A stretch of 64,000 nt of DNA from Arthrobacter pityocampae (GCF_002927275.1 NZ_PRKW01000005.1:186001-250000), one strand, 5' to 3'. Counted from the stretch's first letter, positions 48,429 through 58,153 are shown. Numbers and translations: made by a program. The notes: generated by a model not told the origin, from the sequence alone.

Positions 48429-49553
48429 CTACAGGTTGGGTAGCCGCACGGGCATCAGCAGGTACCGGTAGTCTTCCCTGTCCTCGCCGGAGGCATCCTC
48501 CTGGGCGGAGATGACGGCGGGTTTCGGCGGTGAGGTGAACGAGAACCGCACGTAGGGGCTGCTGAAGGCACCGAGACCCTCGCTGAGGTAGTGGGGGTTG
48601 AAGGCGACGGTGATGTCGTCGCCATCGAGCGTGGCCTCGATCGCCTCCGACGCCTGGGCGTCCTCTCCGGTTCCGGCGTCCAGTGTCACCTGGCCCTCCG
48701 AGAACGCGAGACGGACCGGGGTGTTGCGTTCGGCGACGAGCGAGACGCGACGTACGGCTTCCACGAGGGCACTGGTCTGCACGGTCGCGTGGATGGGTGT
48801 GGTGGCTGGGAACAGGGACCTGATCTTGGGGTAGTCGCCGTCCACGAGCAGTGAGGTTGTGCGGCGTCCCCCGGATTCGAACCCGATGAGCTCCGAATTG
48901 TCCGAGAGCGCGATGTTCAGTTCCCCTGCTCCGCCCAGGGTCTTCGCCACCTCGCTGAGGGTCTTGGCCTTCACGAGAGCACTGGTGGAAATGCCCGGGG
49001 TGGAAGGTTTCCAGGAGACCTCACGCAGGGCCAGGCGGTAGCGGTCGGTGGCGAGGAGCGTGATGAGGTCGTCCTCGATCTCCATCCGCACGCCCGTGAG
49101 GATGGGCAGGGTGTCGTCGCGGCTCGCGGCGATGATCACCTGCGATACCGCCTGAGCGAAGGCATCCCCGTCGACGACCCCGCTCACTGCGGGAAGCTTG
49201 GGGAGTTCTGGATATTCCCCTTCGGGCATAGTCGCGAGATTGAAGCGGCTGTTCCGGCACGTGAGCGTCACCTTCGAGCCGTCGGTGGCCACCTCGACGG
49301 GGGCCGACGGCAGGCTGCGGCAGATGTCTGCGAGGAGCCGCCCCGAGACGAGGATGGTGCCTTCCTCGAGAATCTCGGCGGGGATCTCGAGGCGCGCCGA
49401 GATCTCGTAGTCGAAGCTCGCAAGACTGAGCATGCCGTTCTCGGCCTTGATGAGGAGGCCGGCGAGCACGGGAACCGGTGGTCGTGGTGACAGCGATCGG
49501 GCGGTCCAGGACACGGCCTCCGCAAGTACATCCCGCTCAACTCTGAATTTCAC
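48429..49553 (-). CDS. dnaN: DNA polymerase III sliding clamp, beta subunit
   Basis: A 374-aa protein with the three-fold clamp repeat. It starts at GTG 49553 with an AGGCGG ribosome-binding site and ends in the typical RYLLMPVRLPNL. It encircles DNA and tethers replicative and translesion polymerases, including the ImuB-DnaE2 complex encoded in this window. It lies downstream of dnaA across the 485-bp origin spacer. Confidence 0.97.
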   Translation of the reverse strand: MKFRVERDVLAEAVSWTARSLSPRPPVPVLAGLLIKAENGMLSLASFDYEISARLEIPAEILEEGTILVSGRLLADICRSLPSAPVEVATDGSKVTLTCRNSRFNLATMPEGEYPELPKLPAVSGVVDGDAFAQAVSQVIIAASRDDTLPILTGVRMEIEDDLITLLATDRYRLALREVSWKPSTPGISTSALVKAKTLSEVAKTLGGAGELNIALSDNSELIGFESGGRRTTSLLVDGDYPKIRSLFPATTPIHATVQTSALVEAVRRVSLVAERNTPVRLAFSEGQVTLDAGTGEDAQASEAIEATLDGDDITVAFNPHYLSEGLGAFSSPYVRFSFTSPPKPAVISAQEDASGEDREDYRYLLMPVRLPNL

Positions 49554-50038
49554 GGAGCAGTGCCGCCTTTCGCCAGATCAGGAAACAGCCACCGGTGAAA
49601 AGCCGGCGGAGGGTCGGGTCCGATGCCTGGGCGGATGTCCCCAGGGCACGGGAACTACAACCCTACTGGGTCGGAGCCCCGCCGGATAGCGATCCCGCGC
49701 AGCGGGGTCCGTCCGGGGTTCGGACGGGGTGCGGAAGGGACGTGCGGAACGTGGAATGTTATTTGACGAGCTTTTGAGGTTTAAGGTTCGTAGTGTTAAT
49801 AACTGCTGTGGATTCTGTGGATAACCCCCCTGGGCGGCGGGGTTGCGCCGATTTGGCCTGTGGACAACGTGTGGGGTCGGCCGACGGCCCACAGGAGCCG
49901 GCTGTGGGCAGAATCCTTGTCATTCTGCGCGTCCACAGGGAGGAGGGTGGTTATCCTCAGGCTGCACCGGGATGTCCCCCTAGTTATCCACAGCTGTGTC
50001 CACACCTGTTAATTACGGACGCCGGCAGCCGGCGAGGG
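49554..50038. other. Origin of replication (oriC) region between dnaA and dnaN
   Basis: No gene. Perfect DnaA boxes are TGTGGATAA (49816-49824) and TTATCCACA (49984-49992). One-mismatch boxes are TGTGGACAA (49859-49867) and TTATCCTCA (49951-49959). TGTGGATTC (49807-49815) abuts the first perfect box, and TGTCCACA-like copies lie near 49930 and 49997-50004. An AT-rich stretch at about 49755-49803 next to dnaN is the likely unwinding element. The promoter of dnaN must also lie here. Confidence 0.85.
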
Positions 50039-51454
50039 TCAGGCTTCCCGCTGCTTGTGCTTGATCCTGTTGGTGAGTTCGGTGACCTGGTTGAAGATCG
50101 CACGGCGTTCGGCCATGAGTTCCCGGATCTTGCGATCGGCGTGGATGACGGTGGTGTGGTCGCGGCCGCCGAGCTCCTGCCCGATTTTCGGCAGGGACAT
50201 GTCTGTCAGTTCACGGCAGAGGTACATCGCGATCTGTCGTGCCGTCACGAGGGTCCTCGTTCGTGACTTGCTGCACAGTTCCTCCATGCTGATCTGGAAG
50301 TAGTCGGCCGTCTGAGCCATGATCACCGTGGACGTGATCTCCTGGGCGCCGTCGGCCGAGATCAGGTCCTTCAGCACGATCTCCGCCAGGTTCACGTCGA
50401 CCGGCTGGCGGTTCAGGCTGGCGAAGGCGGTCACCCTGATGAGAGCGCCCTCGAGTTCGCGGATGTTCGTGGCGATCTTGGAGGCGATGTACTCGAGCAC
50501 GTCATCGGGTGCGCTCAGGCTGTCGCTGATGGCCTTCTTCCGAAGGATGGCGATGCGCGTCTCCAGCTCGGGCGGCTGGATGTCGGTGAGCAGACCCCAC
50601 TCGAAGCGGGAGCGCATGCGTTCCTCGAACCCGATCAGCTGCTTGGGTGGCAGATCTGAGGTGATGACCACCTGCTTGCTGTGATTGTGCAGGGCGTTGA
50701 AGGTGTGGAAGAACTCCTCCATCGTCCGGTCCTTGCCGGAGAGGAACTGGATGTCGTCGATCAGCAGGATGTCCACGTTGCGGTAGGTCTGCTTGAAGCT
50801 AGACCCCTCATCGTCGCGAATGGAGTTGATGAAGTCGTTGGTGAACTCCTCGGAGTTCACGTACCGGACCCGGATGCCGGTGTACAGGTGCCGGGCGTAG
50901 TGACCGATCGCATGCAGGAGGTGGGTCTTGCCCAACCCGGAATCGCCGTAGATGAACAGCGGGTTGTAGGCCTTTGCAGGGGCCTCCGCCACTGCCACCG
51001 CCGCAGCGTGCGCGAAACGGTTCGAGGACCCGATCACGAAGGTGTCGAAGATGTACTTCGGATTCAGCCGGCCGAACTCGTGCGAGTTGCTGGGCGGCGT
51101 GGGGGACGGTTTGGCTTCACCCTTGGGTTCCGGGGACGGCTGCTCCGCCGGCTCCTGTTCCGGAACCTCCTCGGTGACGGGGGTCAGCTCGGGATCGATG
51201 ACGAACGCGCACTGGATGTCCTCGCGGAACACATCACGCAGTGCCTCGTCGAGGGCCCCCTTGAGCTGGGTCTGCAGCACTTCGCGCGTCAACTCGTTCG
51301 GAACGGCGATGAGCATCGTCGTGCCGATGAGCCCCTGCGCCTGGGCGAGAACCATGAAGCCGCGCTGGCGCGGGGTGACGCGGTCGTCCTGTTCGAGGGT
51401 GCGGATGACTTTACGCCAGGAGCTCCCGACGTCGTTTACCTCATCTGTACCCAC
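50039..51454 (-). CDS. dnaA: Chromosomal replication initiator DnaA
   Basis: A 471-aa protein from GTG 51454, preceded by an AAGAGGGG ribosome-binding site. Domain I is at the N-terminus ([20 protein letters not shown]), followed by a short Pro/Glu-rich domain II. The AAA+ domain has Walker [17 protein letters not shown] and Walker [10 protein letters not shown]; domain IV carries the DnaA-box-binding signature [12 protein letters not shown]. It opens oriC on both flanks of its own gene. The open frame continues upstream to 51514 but lacks support. Confidence 0.97.
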   Translation of the reverse strand: MGTDEVNDVGSSWRKVIRTLEQDDRVTPRQRGFMVLAQAQGLIGTTMLIAVPNELTREVLQTQLKGALDEALRDVFREDIQCAFVIDPELTPVTEEVPEQEPAEQPSPEPKGEAKPSPTPPSNSHEFGRLNPKYIFDTFVIGSSNRFAHAAAVAVAEAPAKAYNPLFIYGDSGLGKTHLLHAIGHYARHLYTGIRVRYVNSEEFTNDFINSIRDDEGSSFKQTYRNVDILLIDDIQFLSGKDRTMEEFFHTFNALHNHSKQVVITSDLPPKQLIGFEERMRSRFEWGLLTDIQPPELETRIAILRKKAISDSLSAPDDVLEYIASKIATNIRELEGALIRVTAFASLNRQPVDVNLAEIVLKDLISADGAQEITSTVIMAQTADYFQISMEELCSKSRTRTLVTARQIAMYLCRELTDMSLPKIGQELGGRDHTTVIHADRKIRELMAERRAIFNQVTELTNRIKHKQREA

Positions 51455-51935
51455 GAACACCCCTCTTGGCCGTACTCCCAGTCGAAAAAGTCCGTCATCC
51501 ACAGAGTTGTACACATGCCGTGGATAAACGGAGCAGAGCCCAGACTAGAGGATGAAAACTACAGAAGATAGCGGACTGGCGCGGGGTGAGCGGCCCTGCG
51601 GGGTGTGCTCGCCATGTGCCTCAGGGGTGCGTGTAGGGTGATTCACGCCCCCGTTGTCCACAGGGGAGTGGAAAACTCGTCCACAGGGTGGAGGAGAGCT
51701 CATCCGCCCTGTACCAGGCGCGAGTTTGACGCCCATCCGGGCTGTCCCCTACCGTTATGTAGTCCAACATGTCTGCATTTCGCATGCCATCACAGGTGTT
51801 CCCGGGTACTAAGAGGCCTCGGGATGTGACAGCTCTTCCGCGAGTGTCGGATGTACACCTTCATCGCGTCAGTCTGTTCTTCCCCCTTGTTGCAATGGGC
51901 CGGACGCATCTCAAGATCGTTCTGGAGTAACTACA
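51455..51935. other. dnaA-rpmH intergenic region with DnaA boxes
   Basis: No gene in about 480 bp. TCATCCACA (51495-51503) and CGTGGATAA (51519-51527) lie 41-73 bp upstream of the dnaA start, well placed for autoregulation. TTGTCCACA (51654-51662) and TCGTCCACA (51677-51685) lie in the middle. The rpmH promoter is on the right side. Together with the dnaA-dnaN spacer it forms a bipartite origin region. Confidence 0.75.
51726..51755 (+). promoter_or_regulatory. Candidate rpmH promoter
   Basis: TTGACG (51726-51731) and TACCGT (51750-51755) are 18 bp apart. Transcription would start near 51763, giving a leader of about 170 nt before rpmH. Confidence 0.5.
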
Positions 51936-52073
51936 GTGAGCAAGCGGACTTTTCAGCCGAATAACCGCCGTCGTGCCAAGAAGCACGGTTTCCGTCTTCG
52001 CATGCGCACCCGCGCTGGTCGTGCCATCCTGTCGGCGCGCCGCGGCAAGGGCCGTACCGAACTCTCGGCATAA
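51936..52073 (+). CDS. rpmH: 50S ribosomal protein L34
   Basis: A 45-aa strongly basic protein from GTG 51936: [20 protein letters not shown] and onwards to GRTELSA. It is the full-length L34 of the large ribosomal subunit. A GGAG ribosome-binding site lies 10 bases upstream. It heads the rightward rpmH-rnpA-yidD-yidC-jag-rsmG series, as in most bacteria. Confidence 0.97.
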   Translation: MSKRTFQPNNRRRAKKHGFRLRMRTRAGRAILSARRGKGRTELSA

Positions 52074-52155
52074 GCGGTCCCTCCCTCGCCATGCATCCCT
52101 CGGATGATCGCGTCGGCATGGGCTCCCCTCCCTCGATGAGGAACAGGGCGCTTCC

Positions 52156-52536
52156 ATGCTCCCGATGATCCACCGGGTGAGATCGGCAGCGGACTTTGCA
52201 CGTACCGTACGTTCCGGTGCCCGGTCAGGGCGCCGGAACGTTGTGCTATACGGTGCCAGGACGTCGGAGGCCGCCCCCTCGCGGGTCGGCTTCATCGTCG
52301 GCAAGAACGTCGGGAACGCCGTCACCCGGAATCTCGTTAAGCGAAGGCTGCGCCATGCCGCGGCGGAGTGGGTCGGTGCGCATCCTCGCGGGTACGACGT
52401 CGTGGTCCGTGCCCTACCGGCTGCGGCCGAAAGCGACTGGCCGTCCCTGACCAGGGACTTCTCGAGCTGCGTGTCCGTGGTCGCGCGGAAGCTGAGGGAC
52501 GCGGAACCACCGGGAGGGCAGGGCAGAGTATCGTGA
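52156..52536 (+). CDS. rnpA: Ribonuclease P protein component
   Basis: A 126-aa basic protein with the RnpA signature [19 protein letters not shown] (about 54-72). It assists the RNase P RNA in trimming tRNA precursors. Its stop overlaps the yidD start by four bases (GTGA). Confidence 0.95.
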   Translation: MLPMIHRVRSAADFARTVRSGARSGRRNVVLYGARTSEAAPSRVGFIVGKNVGNAVTRNLVKRRLRHAAAEWVGAHPRGYDVVVRALPAAAESDWPSLTRDFSSCVSVVARKLRDAEPPGGQGRVS

Positions 52537-52895
52537 GTGAGGTCGCTCACCGAGTGCTGTTCTTCGTCGTCGGGCTGCCGCGCCTGATGACGATCGGGCT
52601 CCTGATCGCGTACCGGAAGGTGATCTCTCCGTTGTACGGACCGGTGTGCCGGTTCTACCCGAGCTGCTCGGCGTACGCCCTCGAAGCGGTGACCGTTCAC
52701 GGGTTCCTCCGCGGGATCTGGCTCGCCTCGAGACGGCTGGTCCGATGCCATCCGTGGAACGCCGGTGGTGTGGATCATGTCCCGCCGGGTGGCAGGCATT
52801 TCCCCGACGGGAACGTGCCAGTGATAGTTGTGTTGAACCACCCGGTGATTCCGGCCGATGACGAAAGCCGCCCCGCGGCCCGAGGAGCAGACTGA
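52533..52895 (+). CDS. yidD: Membrane protein insertion efficiency factor YidD
   Basis: A 120-aa protein from GTG 52533. The family signature [20 protein letters not shown], then YALEA and RCHPWNAGG, is complete. YidD aids YidC in placing proteins in the membrane. It is coupled to rnpA and sits 2 bp before yidC. Confidence 0.94.
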   Translation: MSEVAHRVLFFVVGLPRLMTIGLLIAYRKVISPLYGPVCRFYPSCSAYALEAVTVHGFLRGIWLASRRLVRCHPWNAGGVDHVPPGGRHFPDGNVPVIVVLNHPVIPADDESRPAARGAD

Positions 52896-52897
52896 TT

Positions 52898-53857
52898 ATG
52901 GGTTTTTTTGAGACGATCCTGACACCCTTCAGGTGGCTCGTGTCGTGGATCATGTTCATGTTCCACGAGGGCTTCACGTTCCTCGGGATGAACCCTGCAT
53001 CCGGCTGGACCTGGGTGCTGTCGATCATCGGTCTCGTCGTCGTCATCCGTGCCGCCCTGATCCCCGTCTTCGTGAAGCAGATCAAGGCGCAGCGCGGTAT
53101 GCAGGCGCTCCAGCCGGACCTGCGCAAGCTGCAGCAGAAGTACAAGGGCAAGACGGACCAGCTCTCGCGTCAGGCGATGACGCAGGAACAGATGGCCCTG
53201 TACAAGAAGCACGGCACCAACCCGTTCGCGGCGTGCCTGCCGATCCTGATCCAGATGCCGTTCTTCTTCGCGCTCTTCACCGTCCTCAACGGGATCTCGC
53301 GGGCCAGTGAGGACAACGAGGGCATCGGGGCACTGTCGCCGGATTCCGTCCGCGAATTCGACGACGCGACGATCTTCGGCGCACCTCTCTCTTCGACGTT
53401 CCTGGGCAGTCTCGGCCCCGACGGGAACATCAGCGTCATCATCCTGTCCGTGATCATGATCATCGCCATGACGGCGTCGCAGTTCATTACGCAGAAGCAG
53501 ATCATGGCGAAGAACATGTCCGAGGAGGCCATGCAGAGCCCCTTCATGCGTCAGCAGAAGATCATGCTCTACATCCTTCCGCTGGTCTTCGGCATCGGTG
53601 GCATCAACTTCCCCATCGGTGTCCTGGTCTACTGGACCACCACCAACGTGTGGACCATGGCGCAGCAGTTCTACGTCATTCGCAAGATGCCCACCCCGGG
53701 TTCCCCCGCCGCCAAGGCATTGGCCGACCGGCGTGCGAAGAAGGGCCTCCCCATGGCCCCGCTGCTCGGTGAGCGGAAGACCGAACCGGCCGTGGAGACC
53801 ATACCGGAGCCCCGTGGGCAGCGTGTTCAGCCCCGCAAGAAGAGGAAGAGGCGATGA
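52898..53857 (+). CDS. yidC: Membrane protein insertase YidC
   Basis: A 319-aa Oxa1/YidC-type insertase of the short Gram-positive form. Transmembrane segments lie near 12-30, 40-60, 120-140, 180-200 and 225-245, and the basic cytoplasmic tail ends in RKKRKRR. It inserts membrane proteins alone or with SecYEG. Its stop overlaps the jag start (ATGA). Confidence 0.94.
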   Translation: MGFFETILTPFRWLVSWIMFMFHEGFTFLGMNPASGWTWVLSIIGLVVVIRAALIPVFVKQIKAQRGMQALQPDLRKLQQKYKGKTDQLSRQAMTQEQMALYKKHGTNPFAACLPILIQMPFFFALFTVLNGISRASEDNEGIGALSPDSVREFDDATIFGAPLSSTFLGSLGPDGNISVIILSVIMIIAMTASQFITQKQIMAKNMSEEAMQSPFMRQQKIMLYILPLVFGIGGINFPIGVLVYWTTTNVWTMAQQFYVIRKMPTPGSPAAKALADRRAKKGLPMAPLLGERKTEPAVETIPEPRGQRVQPRKKRKRR

Positions 53858-54411
53858 CCGTGGACAACGAAGACCAGGTCGCGGAGTCCGTGCCCGAGCT
53901 CGACGACGACGTCGAGGCTGCTCCAGTGAGCAAGGCATCACGGCTCGACGAGGAGGGTGACGTCGCAGCCGACTACCTCGAGGAACTACTCGACATCGCC
54001 GACATCGACGGAGACATCGACATCGAGGTCCGTAGCGGTCGCACCTACATCTCGATCGTGTCCGACGATGCGACGGACACCGGCCTCGGTTCGCTCGTCG
54101 GGCGCGACGGCGAGGTGCTGGAGGCACTGCAGGAGCTGACACGGCTCAGTGTTCTGACCGCCACCGACGCGCGGTCACGGCTGGTCCTCGATGTCGACGG
54201 CTACCGTGACCGGCGCGGGCGGGAACTGACGAAGATCGCGCAGGACGCCGCCGAGAAGGTCAAGGAGACCGGTGAGGATCTGGCGCTCCCGCCGATGTCC
54301 GCCTACGAGCGGAAGATCGTGCACGACGTCGTCGCCGATCTCGGTCTGCTCAGCGAGTCCGAGGGCGAGGGCCAGGCACGGCACATCGTGATCTCCCCCA
54401 GCGATGACTGA
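53854..54411 (+). CDS. jag: Jag/KhpB RNA-binding protein
   Basis: A 185-aa protein with an acidic lead, a KH domain with LGSLVGRDGEVLEALQELTR (about 70-90) and a C-terminal R3H domain (LPPMSAYERKIVHDVV; about 147-162). It binds RNA and in other Gram-positive bacteria influences cell elongation and division. Its last eight bases overlap rsmG. Confidence 0.92.
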   Translation: MTVDNEDQVAESVPELDDDVEAAPVSKASRLDEEGDVAADYLEELLDIADIDGDIDIEVRSGRTYISIVSDDATDTGLGSLVGRDGEVLEALQELTRLSVLTATDARSRLVLDVDGYRDRRGRELTKIAQDAAEKVKETGEDLALPPMSAYERKIVHDVVADLGLLSESEGEGQARHIVISPSDD

Positions 54412-55072
54412 TCCTGTTCCCCCCGATGGCGGCATCCCGGAACCTACGGACAGGGAGCTGACGGCTGCCTCCGCTGTCTTCGGTGACCGACTTGATCTCG
54501 CCCGCGGCTTCGTGGCTCACCTGGCGACGTCCGGGATCGAGCGCGGACTGTTGGGGCCGAGGGAAGTACCTCGGCTCTGGGGGCGACATGTCCTCAACTG
54601 CGCCGTGGTGGCCGAGCTCATGGATGTCGACGCCTCGGTGGTCGACGTCGGAAGCGGCGCAGGGCTACCCGGTCTGGCGATCGCCATCGCGCGACCCGAT
54701 CTCCGTCTCGAACTCGTCGAGCCGCTCGAACGGCGCGTCACCTGGTTGAACGAGGTCATCGACGACCTCGCACTCGGCAACGTGACGGTGCACCGGGCAC
54801 GCGCGGAGGAGATGCTGGGCACCCTTCACGGCGACTATGTCACTGCACGTGCGGTCTCTGCGCTCTCGACACTCGCCGGGTGGACGATCCCCTTGACCAG
54901 GCCGGAGGGTCAGGTCCTCGCCATCAAGGGTCGGAGTGCCGGCGAGGAGATCGAGAAGGCTCGCAGGGTGATCCGGAAACTCGGGGGCGGCAACGCGGAG
55001 ATCGTGACGGTTGGCGCAGAAGTCCTCGAAGAACCTACGACGGTCGTACGGATTCGCGTCCGTCCCGTCTGA
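54404..55072 (+). CDS. rsmG: 16S rRNA (guanine-N7)-methyltransferase RsmG
   Basis: A 222-aa SAM-dependent methyltransferase that modifies G527 (E. coli numbering) of 16S rRNA. The SAM motif is VDVGSGAGLPGLAIAI near residue 86, followed by ELVEPLERRVTWLNEV. Loss of RsmG is known to give low-level streptomycin resistance. It overlaps jag by eight bases and is 100 bp upstream of parA. Confidence 0.94.
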   Translation: MTDPVPPDGGIPEPTDRELTAASAVFGDRLDLARGFVAHLATSGIERGLLGPREVPRLWGRHVLNCAVVAELMDVDASVVDVGSGAGLPGLAIAIARPDLRLELVEPLERRVTWLNEVIDDLALGNVTVHRARAEEMLGTLHGDYVTARAVSALSTLAGWTIPLTRPEGQVLAIKGRSAGEEIEKARRVIRKLGGGNAEIVTVGAEVLEEPTTVVRIRVRPV

Positions 55073-55172
55073 GAACCGACCCGCCCCGGCCGTGCCACCC
55101 GTCCCATGGAGCATGGGTTATCCCGTTACCCTTGTAGATAACGACGTCTGGCATGTGAGAGTGAGCTACTGA

Positions 55173-56267
55173 GTGACCATCAAGGACGCCCCCGCGAAGA
55201 AGTCCGAGCCGCTGACGGCTGCCGGGTTCCCTCTCGCCGTGGGATTGCGAGAGATACAACCGGAAGTGTTTTCTGATCCTGCCAACACCGGAGTCGTGGT
55301 TTCACGTGAAACAACCCCCGTCGCCGCGGATACAGTCAGCTCTCCGGCAACGCGGAAGGCCGTCAAGGGCAAGAGCGTGATGGAGGCGATGGACGACTCC
55401 TCGCCCCTTGGACGTGAGCTCGCCAGCGAGACGAGGCGCCGCGAGAAGCTCCTCGGCAAGGAACTGCCGAAGCCGAAGAACACGCGGATCATGACCATCA
55501 GCAACCAGAAGGGCGGTGTGGGCAAGACGACGACGACGGTCAACATCGCCGCCGCCCTCGCCACCGCCGGACTTCAGGTGCTGGTGATCGACATCGATCC
55601 CCAGGGGAACGCCTCGACCGCCCTGAACATCGATCATCACGCCGACGTGGACTCCATCTACGACGTGCTCATCGACGACGTCCCGCTGGGCGACGTCGTC
55701 GCCGTCTGTCCTGACGTGCCGAACCTCATCTGCGCGCCTGCCACGATCCACCTGGCCGGCGCCGAGATCGAACTGGTCTCGCTCGTCGCCCGCGAGCAGC
55801 GGCTCCGCCGGGCCATCGAGGTATACGCCAGGACGCGCGAGGAGAAGGGGGAGGCCCGCCTCGACTTCGTCTTCATCGACTGCCCGCCGAGCCTGGGTCT
55901 GCTGACGGTCAACGCCTTCGTCGCGGCCAAGGAGGTTCTCATCCCGATTCAGTGCGAGTACTACGCTCTGGAAGGGCTCAGTCAGCTCCTCAAGAACATC
56001 GAGATGATCCAGAAGCACCTGAACGCTGATCTCTCGGTATCGACGATCCTTCTGACCATGTACGACGGGCGCACGAACCTCGCGGCCCAGGTAGCAGCGG
56101 AAGTGCGCGAACACTTCCCGCAGCAGGTGCTGAAGGCCGTGGTCCCGCGGTCCGTCAGGATCTCGGAGGCGCCGAGCTACCAGCAGACGGTCATGACGTA
56201 CGATCCCTCATCCAGCGGCGCCCTCTCCTACCAGGAAGCTGCGGCGGAGATCGCTTCGCGGTCCTGA
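55173..56267 (+). CDS. parA: Chromosome-partitioning ATPase ParA
   Basis: A 364-aa protein from GTG 55173. A disordered lead of about 100 residues precedes the deviant Walker A KGGVGKTTTTVNIAAAL (about 113) and the Walker B region FVFIDCPPSLGLL. ParA forms a nucleoid-bound gradient that moves ParB-parS complexes. The lead contains a perfect parS site, read as VSRET (residues about 43-47). Confidence 0.95.
   Translation: MTIKDAPAKKSEPLTAAGFPLAVGLREIQPEVFSDPANTGVVVSRETTPVAADTVSSPATRKAVKGKSVMEAMDDSSPLGRELASETRRREKLLGKELPKPKNTRIMTISNQKGGVGKTTTTVNIAAALATAGLQVLVIDIDPQGNASTALNIDHHADVDSIYDVLIDDVPLGDVVAVCPDVPNLICAPATIHLAGAEIELVSLVAREQRLRRAIEVYARTREEKGEARLDFVFIDCPPSLGLLTVNAFVAAKEVLIPIQCEYYALEGLSQLLKNIEMIQKHLNADLSVSTILLTMYDGRTNLAAQVAAEVREHFPQQVLKAVVPRSVRISEAPSYQQTVMTYDPSSSGALSYQEAAAEIASRS
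55299..55312. other. parS: parS site 1, inside parA
   Basis: Perfect GTTTCACGTGAAAC palindrome within the codons for VSRET of the ParA lead. Confidence 0.95.
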
Positions 56268-56343
56268 GAACGACCGACCATCGGTCCACAGGGCCGGTAA
56301 GACGTAGAGCCGGAGCCTCGCTCCGAATCGTGGAAGGAGTGAC

Positions 56344-57870
56344 ATGGCGGAAAAGCGGCGTGGCCTGGGCCGGGGACTAGGCGCTTTGATCCCCAGTGCT
56401 CCTGCAGAGGAGATCCCGGAGCAGTTCGAGCCCGAGATGCTCGACGTACCGGTCCAGGACAGCGGCCCTGCCTCCCGGAAGCAAGGGGGACGGCCGGTCG
56501 ACCTGTTCTTCGAGCGTGTGACGGAGGAGGACGTGGCGGAACAGCCCCGCTCCTACTCGTCGGCCCTGCGAAGCGGGATCAACAAGAATGTCCTGGATGC
56601 GCAAACGAAACGCGTTGCGAAGGGGACCGCCCGAAAGGCGCCGCATGCCACGGAATCCCCGCGCGGAGCGAAGACGACGGGTAAGGAACCCTCGACCGCT
56701 CCCCGCATGGACGAGGCTGCATCCCCGGTTGTCGACGAGGCAGCGTCGCCTGTTGTCGAGGAAACCCCCGTCACTGCTCCGGACCATGGTGCAGACCCGG
56801 TGGGCCAGGTGTCCTCCGTCGAGAGCACGGGGATCAAGGAACCAGCACGCGATGGAGCAGGCCATCACACGACGAGCGACCATCAGGGAGCAGGATCCCG
56901 AGAGTCGGACGGAGCAGTGTCTGCTTCTGCCGCCGCCGCCGAGTCGTCAAGCCCCGGGCAGCACAGTCCGGCCATCCATGTTTCACGTGAAACAGCGCCG
57001 GAATCGACGATGCCCGAGAGTGCGGACGATGCCCGGGCGAGCAATCTCGTCGACGTGCCGGGCGCCCGCTTCGCCGAACTCGCACTGACGGATATCCATC
57101 CGAACCGCAAGCAGCCCCGTACCGAGTTCAACGAGGACGAGCTCGCCGAGCTCGTGCATTCGATCCGTGAAATCGGAGTACTGCAGCCGGTGGTGGTGCG
57201 TCCCTCCAAGGAGGTCGGTGACGCCCCCTACGAACTGGTCATGGGTGAGCGGCGCCTGCGGGCGTCGCGCGAAGCGGGGATGGGCACTATCCCTGCGATC
57301 ATCCGTTCGACGCTCGACGACGACCTCCTGCGCGACGCCCTGCTCGAGAACCTGCACCGAAGCGCCCTCAACCCGCTGGAGGAGGCTGCCGCCTATCAAC
57401 AGCTGCTGGACGACTTCGGCTGCTCCCACGACGAGCTGGCCGGACGCCTTGGCCGCTCACGACCGCAGATTTCCAACACTCTTCGGTTGATGAAGCTCCC
57501 TCCGCTCGTGCAGCGGCGCGTCGCCGCGGGAATCCTCTCGGCGGGGCACGCGCGCGCCTTGCTCGGACTCAGCGACCCAGCGGACATGGAGAAGCTGGCG
57601 CAGAGGATCGTGGCCGAAGGACTGTCCGTCAGGTCCACCGAGGAAGTCGTGGCCCTGAGCGGAGGCCTCCGGCGGGCCGGCAAGCAGTCCGCGCCCAGGG
57701 ACGGGGCTCGGCACGAACGCCTGGATTATCTCGCCACTTCCCTGTCCGACCGCCTTGATACCAGCGTGAAGATCACTCTCGGAGCCAAGAAGGGTCGAGT
57801 CAGCATCGAGTTCGCGAGCGTGGACGATCTCAACAGGATCATCGGCGTACTGGCGCCCACCAAGGATTAG
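56344..57870 (+). CDS. parB: Chromosome-partitioning protein ParB
   Basis: A 508-aa CTPase/DNA clamp, longer than the usual 300-400 aa because of a disordered Glu/Pro/Ala-rich insert (about 60-235) after the conserved N-terminal KRRGLGRGLGALIP motif that contacts ParA. The core has the CTP-binding ENLHRSALNPLEEA and GERRLRASR motifs, then the helix-turn-helix (DELAGRLGRSRPQISNTLRL) that reads parS. The gene itself contains a parS site, within the insert. GGAAGGAG precedes the ATG. Confidence 0.95.
   Translation: MAEKRRGLGRGLGALIPSAPAEEIPEQFEPEMLDVPVQDSGPASRKQGGRPVDLFFERVTEEDVAEQPRSYSSALRSGINKNVLDAQTKRVAKGTARKAPHATESPRGAKTTGKEPSTAPRMDEAASPVVDEAASPVVEETPVTAPDHGADPVGQVSSVESTGIKEPARDGAGHHTTSDHQGAGSRESDGAVSASAAAAESSSPGQHSPAIHVSRETAPESTMPESADDARASNLVDVPGARFAELALTDIHPNRKQPRTEFNEDELAELVHSIREIGVLQPVVVRPSKEVGDAPYELVMGERRLRASREAGMGTIPAIIRSTLDDDLLRDALLENLHRSALNPLEEAAAYQQLLDDFGCSHDELAGRLGRSRPQISNTLRLMKLPPLVQRRVAAGILSAGHARALLGLSDPADMEKLAQRIVAEGLSVRSTEEVVALSGGLRRAGKQSAPRDGARHERLDYLATSLSDRLDTSVKITLGAKKGRVSIEFASVDDLNRIIGVLAPTKD
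56980..56993. other. parS: parS site 2, inside parB
   Basis: Perfect GTTTCACGTGAAAC within the disordered insert, again in the frame that gives VSRET. Confidence 0.95.
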
Positions 57871-57883
57871 CCCGAGTGGTTGG

Positions 57884-57915
57884 AAGGGGCGTGTTTCACG
57901 TGAAACACGCCCCTT
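57884..57915 (+). terminator. parB terminator with a parS site at its centre
   Basis: A 32-bp perfect palindrome (left arm AAGGGGCGTGTTTCAC) starts 14 bp after the parB stop and runs into TTTT. As RNA it is a GC-rich hairpin with a U run; as DNA its middle 14 bp are parS. Confidence 0.8.
57893..57906. other. parS: parS site 3, in the parB terminator
   Basis: Perfect GTTTCACGTGAAAC whose symmetry continues nine bases further on each side. Confidence 0.95.
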
Positions 57916-58002
57916 TTGCATGTCCGGAAGGTGCGAGGAGCGAGCACCCATGCACTGAGAGTTGCTGAAAGGTGCCACCCCACACGTCGGGTGCTCGGAA
58001 CC

Positions 58003-58016
58003 GTTTCACGTGAAAC
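58003..58016. other. parS: parS site 4
   Basis: Perfect GTTTCACGTGAAAC, 110 bp after site 3. Confidence 0.95.
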
Positions 58017-58139
58017 CACTAATCGCCGTACGGCGTCACCGTGATCGACTGATCTACGCTTCGGGGGCGTGCGCGGCGTTCTACCCGGCGGGTGATCACG
58101 GCTCACTGCGGGGATGCGGACATGGTGCCCGTTGACATG

Positions 58140-58153
58140 GTTTCACGTGAAAC
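58140..58153. other. parS: parS site 5
   Basis: Perfect GTTTCACGTGAAAC, 137 bp after site 4; TTGACA lies just to its left. Confidence 0.95.
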
